A DNA stretch of 64,000 bases, from positions 250,500-314,499 of the forward strand of contig PDHQ01000020.1 in assembly GCA_003339415.1 (NCBI GenBank), written 5' to 3'. A program made the position numbers and the translations under genes. This document shows, piece after piece, positions 31,393-41,731 of this stretch. The notes beneath the pieces are model-generated. The model was given only the letters and a program-made list of their open reading frames with translations. It searched no databases and was not told where the DNA came from. The stretch comes from Ophiocordyceps camponoti-saundersi (nom. inval.) (taxonomy: Eukaryota > Ascomycota > Sordariomycetes > Hypocreales > Ophiocordycipitaceae). Position 1 is the first letter of the stretch; every line of letters starts with the position of its first letter.

Positions 31393-34300
31393 CTAACTGA
31401 GATCGAAACCGGCTCCCGACGTCACTGCGTACAGCAGCTTCTCCCTTAGCCTCTCCTCCTGCGTGTACCGCGGCAGCTTGAGCAGGTTCACGCATGTGCT
31501 CGTGCTCGGCAGCCGCTCCTCGTCCGTCCCTCCGTCCCTGATGCTGAACTTGGGTCGCAGCTGCGAAAAGCCCAAGAGCGGCGCCCGCGGAGTGGAGCTC
31601 ACGTACTTGAGCACATCGCGCCTCTGCGAGTCGGCGAAACCCTCCATGACCTTCCAAAACAGCTTGATTGTCGGGTGCTCTTCCTGGTCGTCGCCAATCT
31701 CGTACAGGCCGCTGTAGACCGTGTTTCGTCGCAGGTCGGCCACGTCAATCTCTGACGAATCGCCACCGACGAGGCGCTGCAGCTCGGATTGGTTGAACAT
31801 GGAGAGCCACGACGGGCGGATGATGGCGTGGAGGCCGCGCAGGAAGGCCGCCGTCTGCGGTGCTGGCTGGACCACGAGTCTGTGGCGGGCCATGTACGAA
31901 ATGTAGAGCAGACGATTGTCGTTGTCGACAGGCGTCTGGTCGCCATGGAGTATGAGCCTCCTGGTGACCGTCTTCATCGGCTCTCCCGGTGCCGAAACCT
32001 GATCCTCAACGGTAAAGTCGAATCCAAGTCCGAGCACGTCGCCCGAATAGTTTTTGAGCCGCAGCATACCCTTGTAAAGATCCTCGTCCATGTCCCGCAG
32101 GTCGTTGATGCTGCCTTTGTACGTGTTCTCCAATTTGGGACCCACTGAAGGCCATTTGAGCAGGAAGAAACCCGCAAACGCAAGGTCGACGAGGATTCCC
32201 TCGTATAAGCATTTTCCGACAATCCGTCCCAGGAACTCGAAACGACTCAAGAGGCTTCTCATGGCCTCTTTCCATTCGGGATCCTTCTCCGTCCATCTCT
32301 GGCGCTTGAGAAATTCGCGGAGTGTGTCTGTTGCTGTGGGGTTTGGGAATAGGAGGCCCTGCTCGTTGCTGACGAACATGCCCATGGAGTCGCCGTTCTC
32401 AGCCCTAAACGCTTCCGAGGTGACGCTCGTCAGGAACTCTTTGGTAACGCCGCCCCCGTCGATACCGGCCTCGGGCGTATCGAACTGATCGACAAAGGTG
32501 ATTTGTATCGGGTCTTTCAGCCCATCACCTAGCTGGTAAAAGTGCTTGTAAGCGTCCTCGAACAGTTGCCCTCGCCGGATTTTAGCGTGGTGTCTTGCAG
32601 AAGGATGCATGTGAAACATCTGAAAGAGCCCGTCCGCACTCCCGTGGCGGCTATCTAGATTAACAAAGTGTCGAAATATCCTGACCCGGGTCTCAAAGGG
32701 AACGACAAAGGGCATGTGCTTCAGGATCTCCAGCTTCGGTCCCATTTCTGCCAGCCTGCGTTCCCGCTGGACGCGTCTCTGCTGCGCTCTCAATCTTTCC
32801 AGACGAGCGTGACGCGAGAGGCGTTGGCCAACTACGGTCGAGTGTAACTCGGAGTCGGAATCGTAATCGGGGAGCGTTGAGCCGGCCTCGTCGCTGCTGT
32901 CTTCTGATTCCTCCATGTTTCGTCGCTGCTCCTCTTCTATGACGGCGTTGATAAAGTCCTGCTGCTCGACCTTGTCGGTCATGAGCCAATCATCAGCAGC
33001 CATGAAGTGTTTCCTCGAGTCTCTCTCGTAAAGCATCTTCAGTGGCGTCGTAAGTATGGTTCGAAGGCCATCCAGGTCAAGCTTATTCGAAGGGAGGGTC
33101 GTGCAGGCGACGTCGCTAGAGGTCGTCTCAAGTGGCCTATCGCCGTCCAGATACGTGCCCAGGCGGGATGTTGCACCTGAATCGGTGGCACGCTGCCAAC
33201 TCGCAACCTCGTTGGCCTTGTAATGCAGCACGAAAGCCGCATTCTTTAGGAATATTGTAAGCGATTTGACGTCCTCGAGCGGTAAGCTGCAGGATCGAAG
33301 CCGCGAGTTGGGTGCGTTTGCATCCAAAGGGAGTGGTCTCATGCCGCTGAAGAAGTCTTCGTCATCGCTGAGGCGAAGGACGAAAATGTACAGCTCGAGG
33401 AAGAGGAGCGTGATGCGCCATTCTTGTTCTTCAATCGTCTCGCTCACAAGCTGCGAGGTCGAGCAAATATAGCGTGCCAGAACGGCCAAAGGCCGTTCAG
33501 ACTCTGTCTTGAGCTTCTTAAAGACCGACGTCTCCTTCATCATGTGCCATAAAAACTTGACAAGGGGCACTTGACCTGTGGCCGTCGGGATTTGCTCGAG
33601 AAAGAGCCGCATGCGAGTATCATCAGCGTTGGCCGGAAAGCAGTGAAGAAGCGTCAGGGTATATCCAGCCAGTACACTGGTCCCCTGGAACTTGCGAATG
33701 GACGTTTGGGCCAGGCTGGCTGAGAAATCATGCAAGAGTTTCGAAATGCCATCTTGGTCGACGAGTGAAAGCAAAAGTCGCGAAATATACGGCTGCGCAG
33801 GCAAATCCAAGCACTGGTTCGATGACGGCTCTAAAACAGGCCTTGAGCCGAGCCATGCGCTTATCTCGGACGAAAGAAAGGACAGTTGTGTAAACAGTGC
33901 ACTTATGTAGACGAAGTTGTCAAGTGGATTCAGCCACCGGCGGCCTAGCCCGATGAAATGAGCCAGCAAGCTCATAAGACGGTCCTTCGGGACGGGTATC
34001 GCTGGGTGGCTCGCATAGCTCTCCCTGATCGTCTCGGAGAGTTTGCGTACATCGATGCCGTTGGAGAATGAATCGACGTCTTCTTCAAACAGGACCAAGT
34101 CGTCCGTCGCCAAGAAGCTGTAAGCTAGGGCCGCGTACGTTGTGGACTCTGTGGTGCATGGTGTTAGAATACTTCGAGAGCTGCGTATCCATAAGAAGCT
34201 CAAAAATGCAGTCGCTTGAGCTCACCCGATTCTGAGGGGTTTCGCAAAGGAGTGGTGACGGCATCCACCATCAGATGTTTCCACGGCTCCGCGTCCCGAG

Positions 34301-34972
34301 AGCGGCAGAGCCTGGCCAGCGTTCTGTAGTACAATTCGACTGAAGAAAAGAGCGAAGCGGGCGAGGAGGAGACTATCCGAGTGACGAGTGTGTATAGATG
34401 CGACAATTCCGGGGACATGCCACTGGGCCGGTCATCAACAGCGAGCCTGGACGGACGACAGTAAGGACGCACCTTTTTGACGACTCTGCATCGATAGACT
34501 TGACCAGGATATTCACAAGGTGTTGCAGACGGGATGGATGAGCGTTCACCGAGACGAGTCTATCGAGAGGTACGCCTTCGGACAGTCGGGCGAAAAGAAT
34601 GGCACGTCGAACATCGTCATCGCGGCGGGAGGAGAAGAAGGCATGGAGGAGATTGAAGGCAGCAGCCAGAAACTGGCTCGGACTGGAAGTAAAGTCCGGG
34701 CGGCAAAGCTCATCGAACTCTTGTCGGCGGACGTCAGCAACGACGGACCTCGCCCGATGACCTCGCCAGACGCGCTCGATGTTGGCGGCAGCTTTCTGGC
34801 GTAGACGGTCAAGCTGGCGCCTCTCCCTGTCAGCCTGTGCATCCGAGACAGTCTTGGTAGCGTTTGAAGCGAGAGAAGGATTCCAAGAAGTGTTATTGAA
34901 GGGATTGCCGGCCTGGCCGCTAAGGTTCACAGTTCGGGGCCGCTTCGAGCTGCCGGTGAAGGTCGGGAACAT
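31393..34972 (-). CDS. HUL5: HECT-type E3 ubiquitin ligase Hul5 (UBE3C family)
   Basis: Model on the minus strand: exons 34972-34473, 34422-34226 and 34148-31393, 1,150 residues. Hul5 is a proteasome-associated chain-elongating ligase for misfolded proteins. The start at 34972 (MFPTFTGSSKRPRTVNLSGQ) matches the family's typical N terminus. An IQ-like helix (RLRQKAAANIERVWRGHRAR) follows at about residues 60-80. The HECT domain fills the last ~380 residues, with ITFVDQFDTPEAGIDGGGVTKEF in the N lobe and catalytic Cys1118 in STSTCVNLLKLP. The gene ends GFDLS. Intron 1 (50 bp) has two in-phase acceptors; the nearer one would leave only 26 bp, so the farther one is chosen. Intron 2 has a TTCTAACAC branch point. 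The frame is open upstream to 35194, but that extension looks non-coding. Confidence 0.93.
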
Positions 34973-36042
34973 GGCGAGGCTATTGTCAAGACGAGCCGAT
35001 GGCACATGATAGAGGGGTCGGACCAGACCCTTTACAGGAGACGCGCCGCTCGAAGAGGAGATGGTATGGCGTATATAAGATTCAACGGTCTCTGCTGCGG
35101 GACGGGAGGATTTGGCACCTCGTTTGAGCCCTTTTGAGGTCAGGCGGAAGCGTTGATAAGATAAAGCCGGAGCAAATGCCGGATCAGCCAGCAAGCATCA
35201 GCCACAGTCAGCGTGGCGGCGACGAGACCAGCATTAGTACGAATACGGGTAGATGCACGGGATACGGACGTAGATACTAGGTACTGCGTAGTGAGTATGT
35301 GGTACAGTGCCATTTGGCACTGGCACGCCATAGAGGACAGAGGTACTAACTACTGGCTGAAGCCGCGGGTGAGGTCTGGGAAGGGCAAGCATGCACCTAC
35401 CCACTATACATGTGCACGAAGGGCATCGCCTGATGAATGTGATGATGATATTCCCGATCATGACTGGGCCAAGTCTGCGTGTATATGTATGTATAGGGCC
35501 GGCAGCGCTGACTAACTAGGGGAGCCTGTCTACTGGGTAGGCTACACAACAGACGATGAAGGAGGGAAGAAGACAGGCTTTTCTACCTTTTCAAAACATG
35601 CGGCTCATGGGGTTAAAAATTCGAGTCATCACAGCTGCATGTTAAGCAGAGGATGCAACTGCGATGACTTGGCCTAATACTACGTCCGTTGATGTACTTA
35701 CTAAGGTGGTATAGCCTTAGCAAGCAGGTGCTGACCCAGTGCCTACGACTCTGGGAACTACAGTGCGCGCGTCGAAACGCCGACGGCCCCAGCAGTTGCG
35801 GGTCCCACTCCCGCACAGCGCTAGCTCACAGGGCTCTTGCAAGTCACGCGGCACCCGCTTTCAGGGCACTCGCAGGGCACATTCTAGGGCACTCACGGCC
35901 CACGGGGCTTCCCATCGCCCAAGTCAAGGGTCCTCGCTTAGTAGTGTATGTCCTCCGTATCTCTGTATGTACACATACTGTGCTACTCGTTGGGGCCAGA
36001 GGGGGAAAAAACATCTCGACGAATTTTCTCTCCTCCTTTCCT

Positions 36043-36076
<34 letters not shown>

Positions 36077-36499
36077 CTTACCATACCGCCCTTTATCTTG
36101 ACAAGAATCTCCCCCTCTCTCCCCTCTCCAAACCCGTCGAGGAACACAGTCGGCTCAGAGACACAGTCATCGTACTAGCTCTCTGGCCCTGCTCTCGTTC
36201 TTCAACCGCCCGAAAAAAAACCACCCCAAAAAAAGTTGAAAACCACAGAAAAGAAAAAAAAAACTCGTCTTCCAAAACCTCAGCCCTCGACGAACCAGTG
36301 CGAAACATCGTTCGTCCATCGACTCTCGTCTCAGTCCTTCCCGCATCTTTCATCACTCACCGTCGACGTCGCTTCGTCCGCCATCTTCACCTTTCCCATC
36401 ACCTCGTGCGTTGTTTTCTTCGTGCTCTCATTGCCGTTGGGTTCTTCTCGTCGCTGACCTGCTCGCAGCCTCATCTGGTCTTCACGATTTCTGGAAAAA
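34973..36499. other. Shared divergent spacer HUL5 / PAB1
   Basis: Hul5 and Pab1 are transcribed away from each other across 1.5 kb. It contains a (CT)n tract at 36041-36074 and an A-rich stretch in the Pab1 leader. The open frames here are low-complexity, and I see no separate gene. Confidence 0.5.
36212..36264 (+). promoter_or_regulatory. A-rich tract in the Pab1 5' leader (candidate autoregulatory site)
   Basis: Four oligo(A) runs (8, 7, 4 and 10 A's) separated by short C-rich spacers lie 236-288 bp upstream of the Pab1 start. Poly(A)-binding protein mRNAs in animals and yeast carry A-rich 5' leaders, and the animal one is bound by the protein to repress its own translation. The role here is inferred from position and composition. 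Confidence 0.55.
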
Positions 36500-38844
36500 A
36501 TGGCCGCTCCCTCTGCTTCCGCTGCTGTTGACCAGCTCGCCAACGATCTCGCAAATGCCTCCATCAACGGTAACGCTGATGCCAGGGCCCCCGTCATCGA
36601 CACCGCCGTCGCCGGAGGCGCCTCTGACGATGCCTCTGGCCCGACGCCCAACTCGGCCGTTCCTCATCCTCAGAACTCGGCTTCTCTCTATGTCGGCGAG
36701 CTCGACTTTTCCGTCACCGAGGCTATGCTGTTCGAGCTCTTTTCCCAGATCGGCGCCGTCGCATCCATCCGTGTCTGTCGTGACGCCGTGACCCGTCGCT
36801 CCCTCGGCTACGCCTATGTCAACTACAACTCCACTGCCGACGGTGAAAAGGCCCTAGAGGAGCTCAATTACACTTTGATCAAGGGTCGCCCCTGCCGCAT
36901 CATGTGGTCTCAGCGCGACCCGGCTCTTCGCAAGACTGGCCAGGGCAATGTTTTCATCAAGAACCTCGATGTTGCTATTGACAATAAGGCGCTTCACGAT
37001 ACCTTTGCCGCCTTTGGCAACATTCTCAGCTGCAAGGTCGCCCAGGACGAGAACGGAAACTCCAAGGGCTATGGTTTCGTTCACTACGAGACTGATGAGG
37101 CCGCGCAGCAGGCCATCAAGCACGTCAACGGCATGCTTCTCAACGAGAAGAAGGTCTATGTCGGCCATCATATCCCGAAGAAGGATCGCCAGAGCAAATT
37201 CGAGGAAATGAAGGCCAATTTCACCAATGTCTACGTCAAGAACATCGCCCCCGAGGCCAGCGATGACGAGTTCCGCGACCTCTTTGAGAGGCATGGCGAC
37301 ATCACCTCCTCTTCTCTCGCCCGCGACCAAGACGGCAAAAGCCGTGGCTTTGGCTTTGTCAACTTTGCCACTCACGAGGCTGCCGCCAGTGCCGTTGACG
37401 AGCTCAATGGCAAAGACTTCCATGGCCAGGATTTGTACGTCAGCCGTGCCCAGAAGAAGCACGAGCGTGAGGAAGAGCTCCGCAGGTCCTACGAAGCGGC
37501 CCGCCTCGAAAAAGCCAACAAGTACCAGGGTGTCAATTTGTACATCAAGAACCTGGACGATGAAGTGGACGACGAGAAGCTGCGCTTGATGTTCTCCGAA
37601 TTTGGCCCCATTACTTCGGCCAAAGTCATGCGCGACTCGCTCTTCGAAGCTGGCGACGACAAGGACGACAAGGAGGGCAAGGATAAGGAGAACCAAAAGG
37701 AAGACGCCAGGGACAGCGAGTCGGACGAGCAATCCGACAAAAAATCTGAGAAGCGAGACAAGAAGCTCGGTAAGAGCAAGGGCTTCGGTTTCGTTTGCTT
37801 CAGCAGTCCCGATGATGCCACCAAGGCCGTCGCCGAGATGAACCAGCGCATGGTCAATGGGAAGCCCCTTTACGTTGCCCTCGCCCAGCGCAAGGACGTC
37901 CGCAAGAGTCAGCTGGAGGCCAGCATACAGGCTCGCAACCAGCTGCGCATGCAGCAGGCGGCGGCGGCGGCTGGTATGACGCAGCAGTACATCCAGCCTC
38001 CCGTCTTCTATGCCCCTGGTCAGCAGGCCGGTTTCCTTCCGCAGGGTGGTCGTGGCATGGCCTTTCCTCAGCCGGCCATGGGCATGGGCGGGGTTCAGGG
38101 TGGTCGTCCAGGCCAGTTTCCTGGATATCCTCAGCAGGGCGGTCGCGGTGCTGGTGTCCCCCAGCAGATGCCTCCCAACATGTACGGCATGCCGGGACAG
38201 TTCCCGCCGCAGTACGGCCAGCCCGGTACGCCTCAGTTCATGGCGGCCGTGCAGCAACAGGTACAGCAAGCTGCCGCCCTCGCCGGTGGCAGAGGTGGTC
38301 CTCAAGGCGGTCGAGGTGGCATGCCGGGCGTGCCTCCCGCCCCGACCGCTGGGATGCCCGGCGCCGGGATGCCTGGGTTCCCGCCCAACAACCGTCAGCA
38401 GGGCGGTATGGGCCGTGGCGGAGGTGCCAATGGCGGTCGCAACGGCGGGTTTCCTAATCCAGGCGGCCGAGGCGGCGATATGAACGCGTCGGCTATGCTG
38501 CAGTCTCAGATCGCGGGAGCACAACCGGCGCAGCAGAAGCAAATTCTCGGCGAGATGATCTTCCCGAAGATTCAGGTCATCAACTCGGAATTGGCCGGTA
38601 AGATCACGGGCATGCTTCTGGAGATGGAAAACTCGGAGCTCATCAACCTGTAAGTCTGACTCTGATTTTCCTGCCGCTCGGAGGCGGCTCTAACGCACCC
38701 GGCTTTTACAGGATCGAAGATGAGGCTGCTCTCAAAGCCAAAGTGGACGAAGCTCTCACCGTCTACGACGAGTACATCAAAGGCCAAAGCGGTCCAGGAC
38801 CCGACGGTCTCGAGGGCAAGAAGGAGGAGGCGCCAAAGATGTAG
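36500..38844 (+). CDS. PAB1: Polyadenylate-binding protein, cytoplasmic and nuclear
   Basis: Model: exons 36500-38649 and 38712-38844, 760 residues. It binds mRNA poly(A) tails, contacts eIF4G and controls deadenylation. Four RRMs begin near residues 61 ([16 protein letters not shown]), 150 (NVFIKNLD), 243 ([10 protein letters not shown]) and 345 ([13 protein letters not shown]). RRM4 is interrupted by a ~45-residue acidic/basic insert ([16 protein letters not shown]...) before GFGFVCF, a known trait of filamentous fungal Pab1. A Gly/Gln/Met/Pro-rich linker with RGG-like repeats follows, then the MLLE/PABC domain. The intron splits that domain: [13 protein letters not shown] joins [15 protein letters not shown]. 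The acceptor TTTTACAG is strong. The ATG sits in an A-rich context. The antisense 562-codon open frame is an artefact of codon bias. Confidence 0.97.
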
Positions 38845-39762
38845 ACTTGGCCAGCCGACACCAACCCTTGATCAGCCGTCCCCCATTCCCCTCCCCCCCG
38901 CCCCTTTTCCCTTATGCCCAATATTTTTCTGCATCTCCTTTTTATCCACACTCTCTGTGAGATGGGGGCAATTTACACGACCAGTCTCGTGTCTGCCGCA
39001 TGCACCAAGGACTGCATCATGTACGGATAGACTTCTTTGCTATTTCAGGGAGTACAAAAGTTTCCGGGCCCTGACGATCAGGGTGTTTTCAGTGAGGGAG
39101 AAGGAAGAGCCTGTCGTCGGACCATCGCTCGGTGAATCCTACCCATTGGCGGAAACGCAGTTGAACGGCGTTGGGAGGAAGGATATCGAATTTCGTGGAA
39201 GCAGCCTGGGTGCAAGGCCTATACCCCCTCACCCGCAGATCGCGGATCCAGACGATTGGCCCTGCCATTTCGTTTTCTTTTCTTATTTCCCCTTTTCCCT
39301 TTTCTCTTTTCACTCTTATGAAGGGCCTCAACAGTTCTTAGGCGAATAGGACTTCTTTAATATACGATGATGCCACTGATGTCTTTGAGGACGGCGAAGG
39401 AGGTGACGGTAAGGAGTAGACTGCCACTGATAGTGGTGTGTTGCTGGGTTCTATACATGATTCAACTGGGTCTTTCGACGACGATTACCGGACAGGAGTG
39501 CTGCGGATAGACAGTCAGTTACCTAAGTACCTAGTTAGTGTTGTGATACCAGAAACCACTGTCCTTTTGCCGCTATACATGCACATGTTAGCCGCTTCTA
39601 CGTCCGTAAAGAGAATCCATGTTGTTTGATAGAGGGCATCCAAGTCTGTTGGAATTTGATTCTTCCGGCACCGGCAGGAACGTATGTAGGTACATACATA
39701 CATATGCATGTAAGCCGTTGCAAAGACACAGGAGTCATTACTGCGAAGCCTGCCTGGCAAGC
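38845..39762. other. Convergent 3' spacer PAB1 / FAD oxidase
   Basis: Holds the Pab1 3' UTR. A (TACA)n run lies near 39691-39703. I see no gene. Confidence 0.4.
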
Positions 39763-41157
39763 TCAGACAGACTCTCCTTCACTCGTCCGCTTGAGCTGCT
39801 CCTCCAGCACCATGCCCGCGATGCCCGCCCGGCTCTGATCCAGCGTCCGCAAGCCGCGAAACCTCCCTCCCGTCTCCCGACCCTCGCCCTCTTCGCCGCC
39901 CGCTCTCCACTTCCACTTGCGACACAGCTCGTCCCTGCGGCCCATGAGACAGTCGACGACCTTGTCGCCCAGCACGGGGAGGAACTTGAAGCCGTGGCCG
40001 CTCCCCCCCGTCGCGAGGAACAGACCCTTCCACCCTGGATGCCAGTCGACGAGAAAGTGGCCGTCTTTAGTGTCACAGTACCAGCATAGGCGCGTCTCCC
40101 TCCACGGCCGATTCTCTAGGCCCGCTATGGGCGTCAGGTCTCGAAGCCCGCGTCGGAGGGCCTCTTCGGCTTCGGGAGGGAGATGACCCGCGCCGTCGCG
40201 TCTCGTCGCCGGTCGCGATATTAAGATGGGCTCTTGCTGCGCCGCCGCCGTGGTGGGCAGTGCCGAGCTGACGATCTGCGGGTTCAGGTAGCCGAAGCCG
40301 TTGCGCGCCACCTTGAGTACTCGCCCCCGGGGCGGGATCACGAACAGGCCTGTGGCAAAGTTGAGCAATGCCGGCTGCTTCGACATGATGGCAGCCTCCT
40401 CGTCTGTGAGGTCGACGTAGCCCATGACTTGGCCCGTCGCCTCTACCCGCCCGCGGAGGTCGACGAGTTCGCCCGTCCATGCGCCGGCAGCGAGGATCAC
40501 CACATCCGCCTTTAGCATCGTGTCGTCGGACAGCCTAGCACCGACGACTTGGCCGTCCTTCGTCTCCAGCTTCTTGACCTTGGCATTGATGAAGGCAACC
40601 CTCTGCGTGGCCTTTACTTGCTCGTAAAACCACCCCATGGCCTTTTCTGCGTCGGCCCAGCCAGATCCGGCATTCAAATAGCCCCAATCGCCGGCGCGGC
40701 CCGCAGTTCCCAGATAGTCATCGAGAGCCTCTTTAGTCTCAAAAGTCCGAATATGATGCTGGTTATGCAACACGCTCATGCCCTCACATCTCTTGCGGGC
40801 TTCTTCCAAAGCACCAGTCACGTATTTGCCACTTCGAGGCTCGTTCGCCGTCAGGACGAGCCCTGATTCAACATATCTCTGCTGCCCGCCGAGCTCATCG
40901 TTTCCCTGCTTCCTCCACTCCTTTTGCGCGGCCATGGCTAAGGCAATGTAATCTGGGTCTGCATAATCTGGTCTCACGATTTTCGAGTGATCCACGCTCG
41001 CGGCGTCTGAAGGTGGGAATTGGGCATCATGGGCAGCAGAGTCAACGACGGTGATTGTAGTGCCATCGAAGAAGGGCTCCTTCACAAGGGACCGCGCTGT
41101 GCTAAGGCCGAACACTCCGGAGCCGACGATGAGGATATGTTGAGGCAGCTCCTCCAT
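39763..41157 (-). CDS. FAD-dependent amine/amino-acid oxidase (sarcosine oxidase / fructosyl-amino-acid oxidase family)
   Basis: Single exon, 464 residues, DAO fold. The N-terminal ILIVGSGVFGLSTARSL is the Rossmann GxGxxG motif; DHSKIVRPDYADPDY is the conserved segment after it. Near the C terminus, TRLCWYCDTKDGHFLVDWHP contains the Cys in the position that carries covalent FAD in monomeric sarcosine oxidase relatives, and FLATGGSGHGFKFLPVLG is the family's second FAD-contact block. Substrates in this family include N-methyl amino acids, pipecolate, saccharopine and Amadori products; the sequence alone does not decide. There is no C-terminal SKL-type peroxisomal signal (it ends EGESV), which is unusual for fungal members. 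It shares a 574-bp divergent promoter with the splicing factor at 41732. Confidence 0.88.
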   Translation of the reverse strand: MEELPQHILIVGSGVFGLSTARSLVKEPFFDGTTITVVDSAAHDAQFPPSDAASVDHSKIVRPDYADPDYIALAMAAQKEWRKQGNDELGGQQRYVESGLVLTANEPRSGKYVTGALEEARKRCEGMSVLHNQHHIRTFETKEALDDYLGTAGRAGDWGYLNAGSGWADAEKAMGWFYEQVKATQRVAFINAKVKKLETKDGQVVGARLSDDTMLKADVVILAAGAWTGELVDLRGRVEATGQVMGYVDLTDEEAAIMSKQPALLNFATGLFVIPPRGRVLKVARNGFGYLNPQIVSSALPTTAAAQQEPILISRPATRRDGAGHLPPEAEEALRRGLRDLTPIAGLENRPWRETRLCWYCDTKDGHFLVDWHPGWKGLFLATGGSGHGFKFLPVLGDKVVDCLMGRRDELCRKWKWRAGGEEGEGRETGGRFRGLRTLDQSRAGIAGMVLEEQLKRTSEGESV

Positions 41158-41205
41158 TGCAGGTAGCTCTAGCAGGTAGCTCTAGAAGTACTGACAGCGA
41201 AAACA

Positions 41206-41269
41206 GTAGCCTCGCTGTTCATGAATATCACGCAAGTAACGGAATCTCGACCGCTCGCCGAGCGCCGAG
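41206..41269 (+). repeat. Dispersed ~62-bp repeat, copy 2
   Basis: Partner of 12881-12942; shares GCCTCGCTG, CATGAATATCACGCAAG and AGCGCCGA blocks. Here it lies in the divergent promoter region, 50 bp upstream of the FAD oxidase start. Preceded by a short tandem GCAGGTAGCTCTAG duplication (41158-41184). Confidence 0.65.
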
Positions 41270-41731
41270 GTTATACATTTACTTGTTGATTGTGCTACTG
41301 CTAGGGACCTTACATGTGCAACTACTAGGTGGGTCTCAGAAGCGACCCCTCTTCACGGCCTTCCTCAAGCTCCAGGGAGAGGCGGGGCGACGGCGGGACG
41401 CTGACTCGGAAAAGGTTCGTTGACTGGGGAAAAAGCCCGTATACATAGCACATCACCCAATTTCATGGGAAACAGAAGTGCCCCCTTTTCCATACATAAA
41501 TGGGGTGTTTGAATATAGATACGTGCCAATGCAGTGCGGGGGTATGCTTATATCATAGTCGGATTTCCCCTACATTTATGCTTCTATCCATCATAATCTA
41601 TAATCGCGTGATTCCGCCCACATATACCCACCTCGCGACCTAGCCTTTTTCACCTCCGTCAACAACGGTGCTCCCGCCAAGCTCTCCTACGGAAGATGCG
41701 CTGAGGACGGAGTAAGCGCGCGAAAGCAACC

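Noticed and set aside
36854..38542. 562-codon antisense open frame opposite Pab1
   Set aside because: Leu/Arg/His-rich mirror of a GC-biased coding strand; Pab1 itself is certain.
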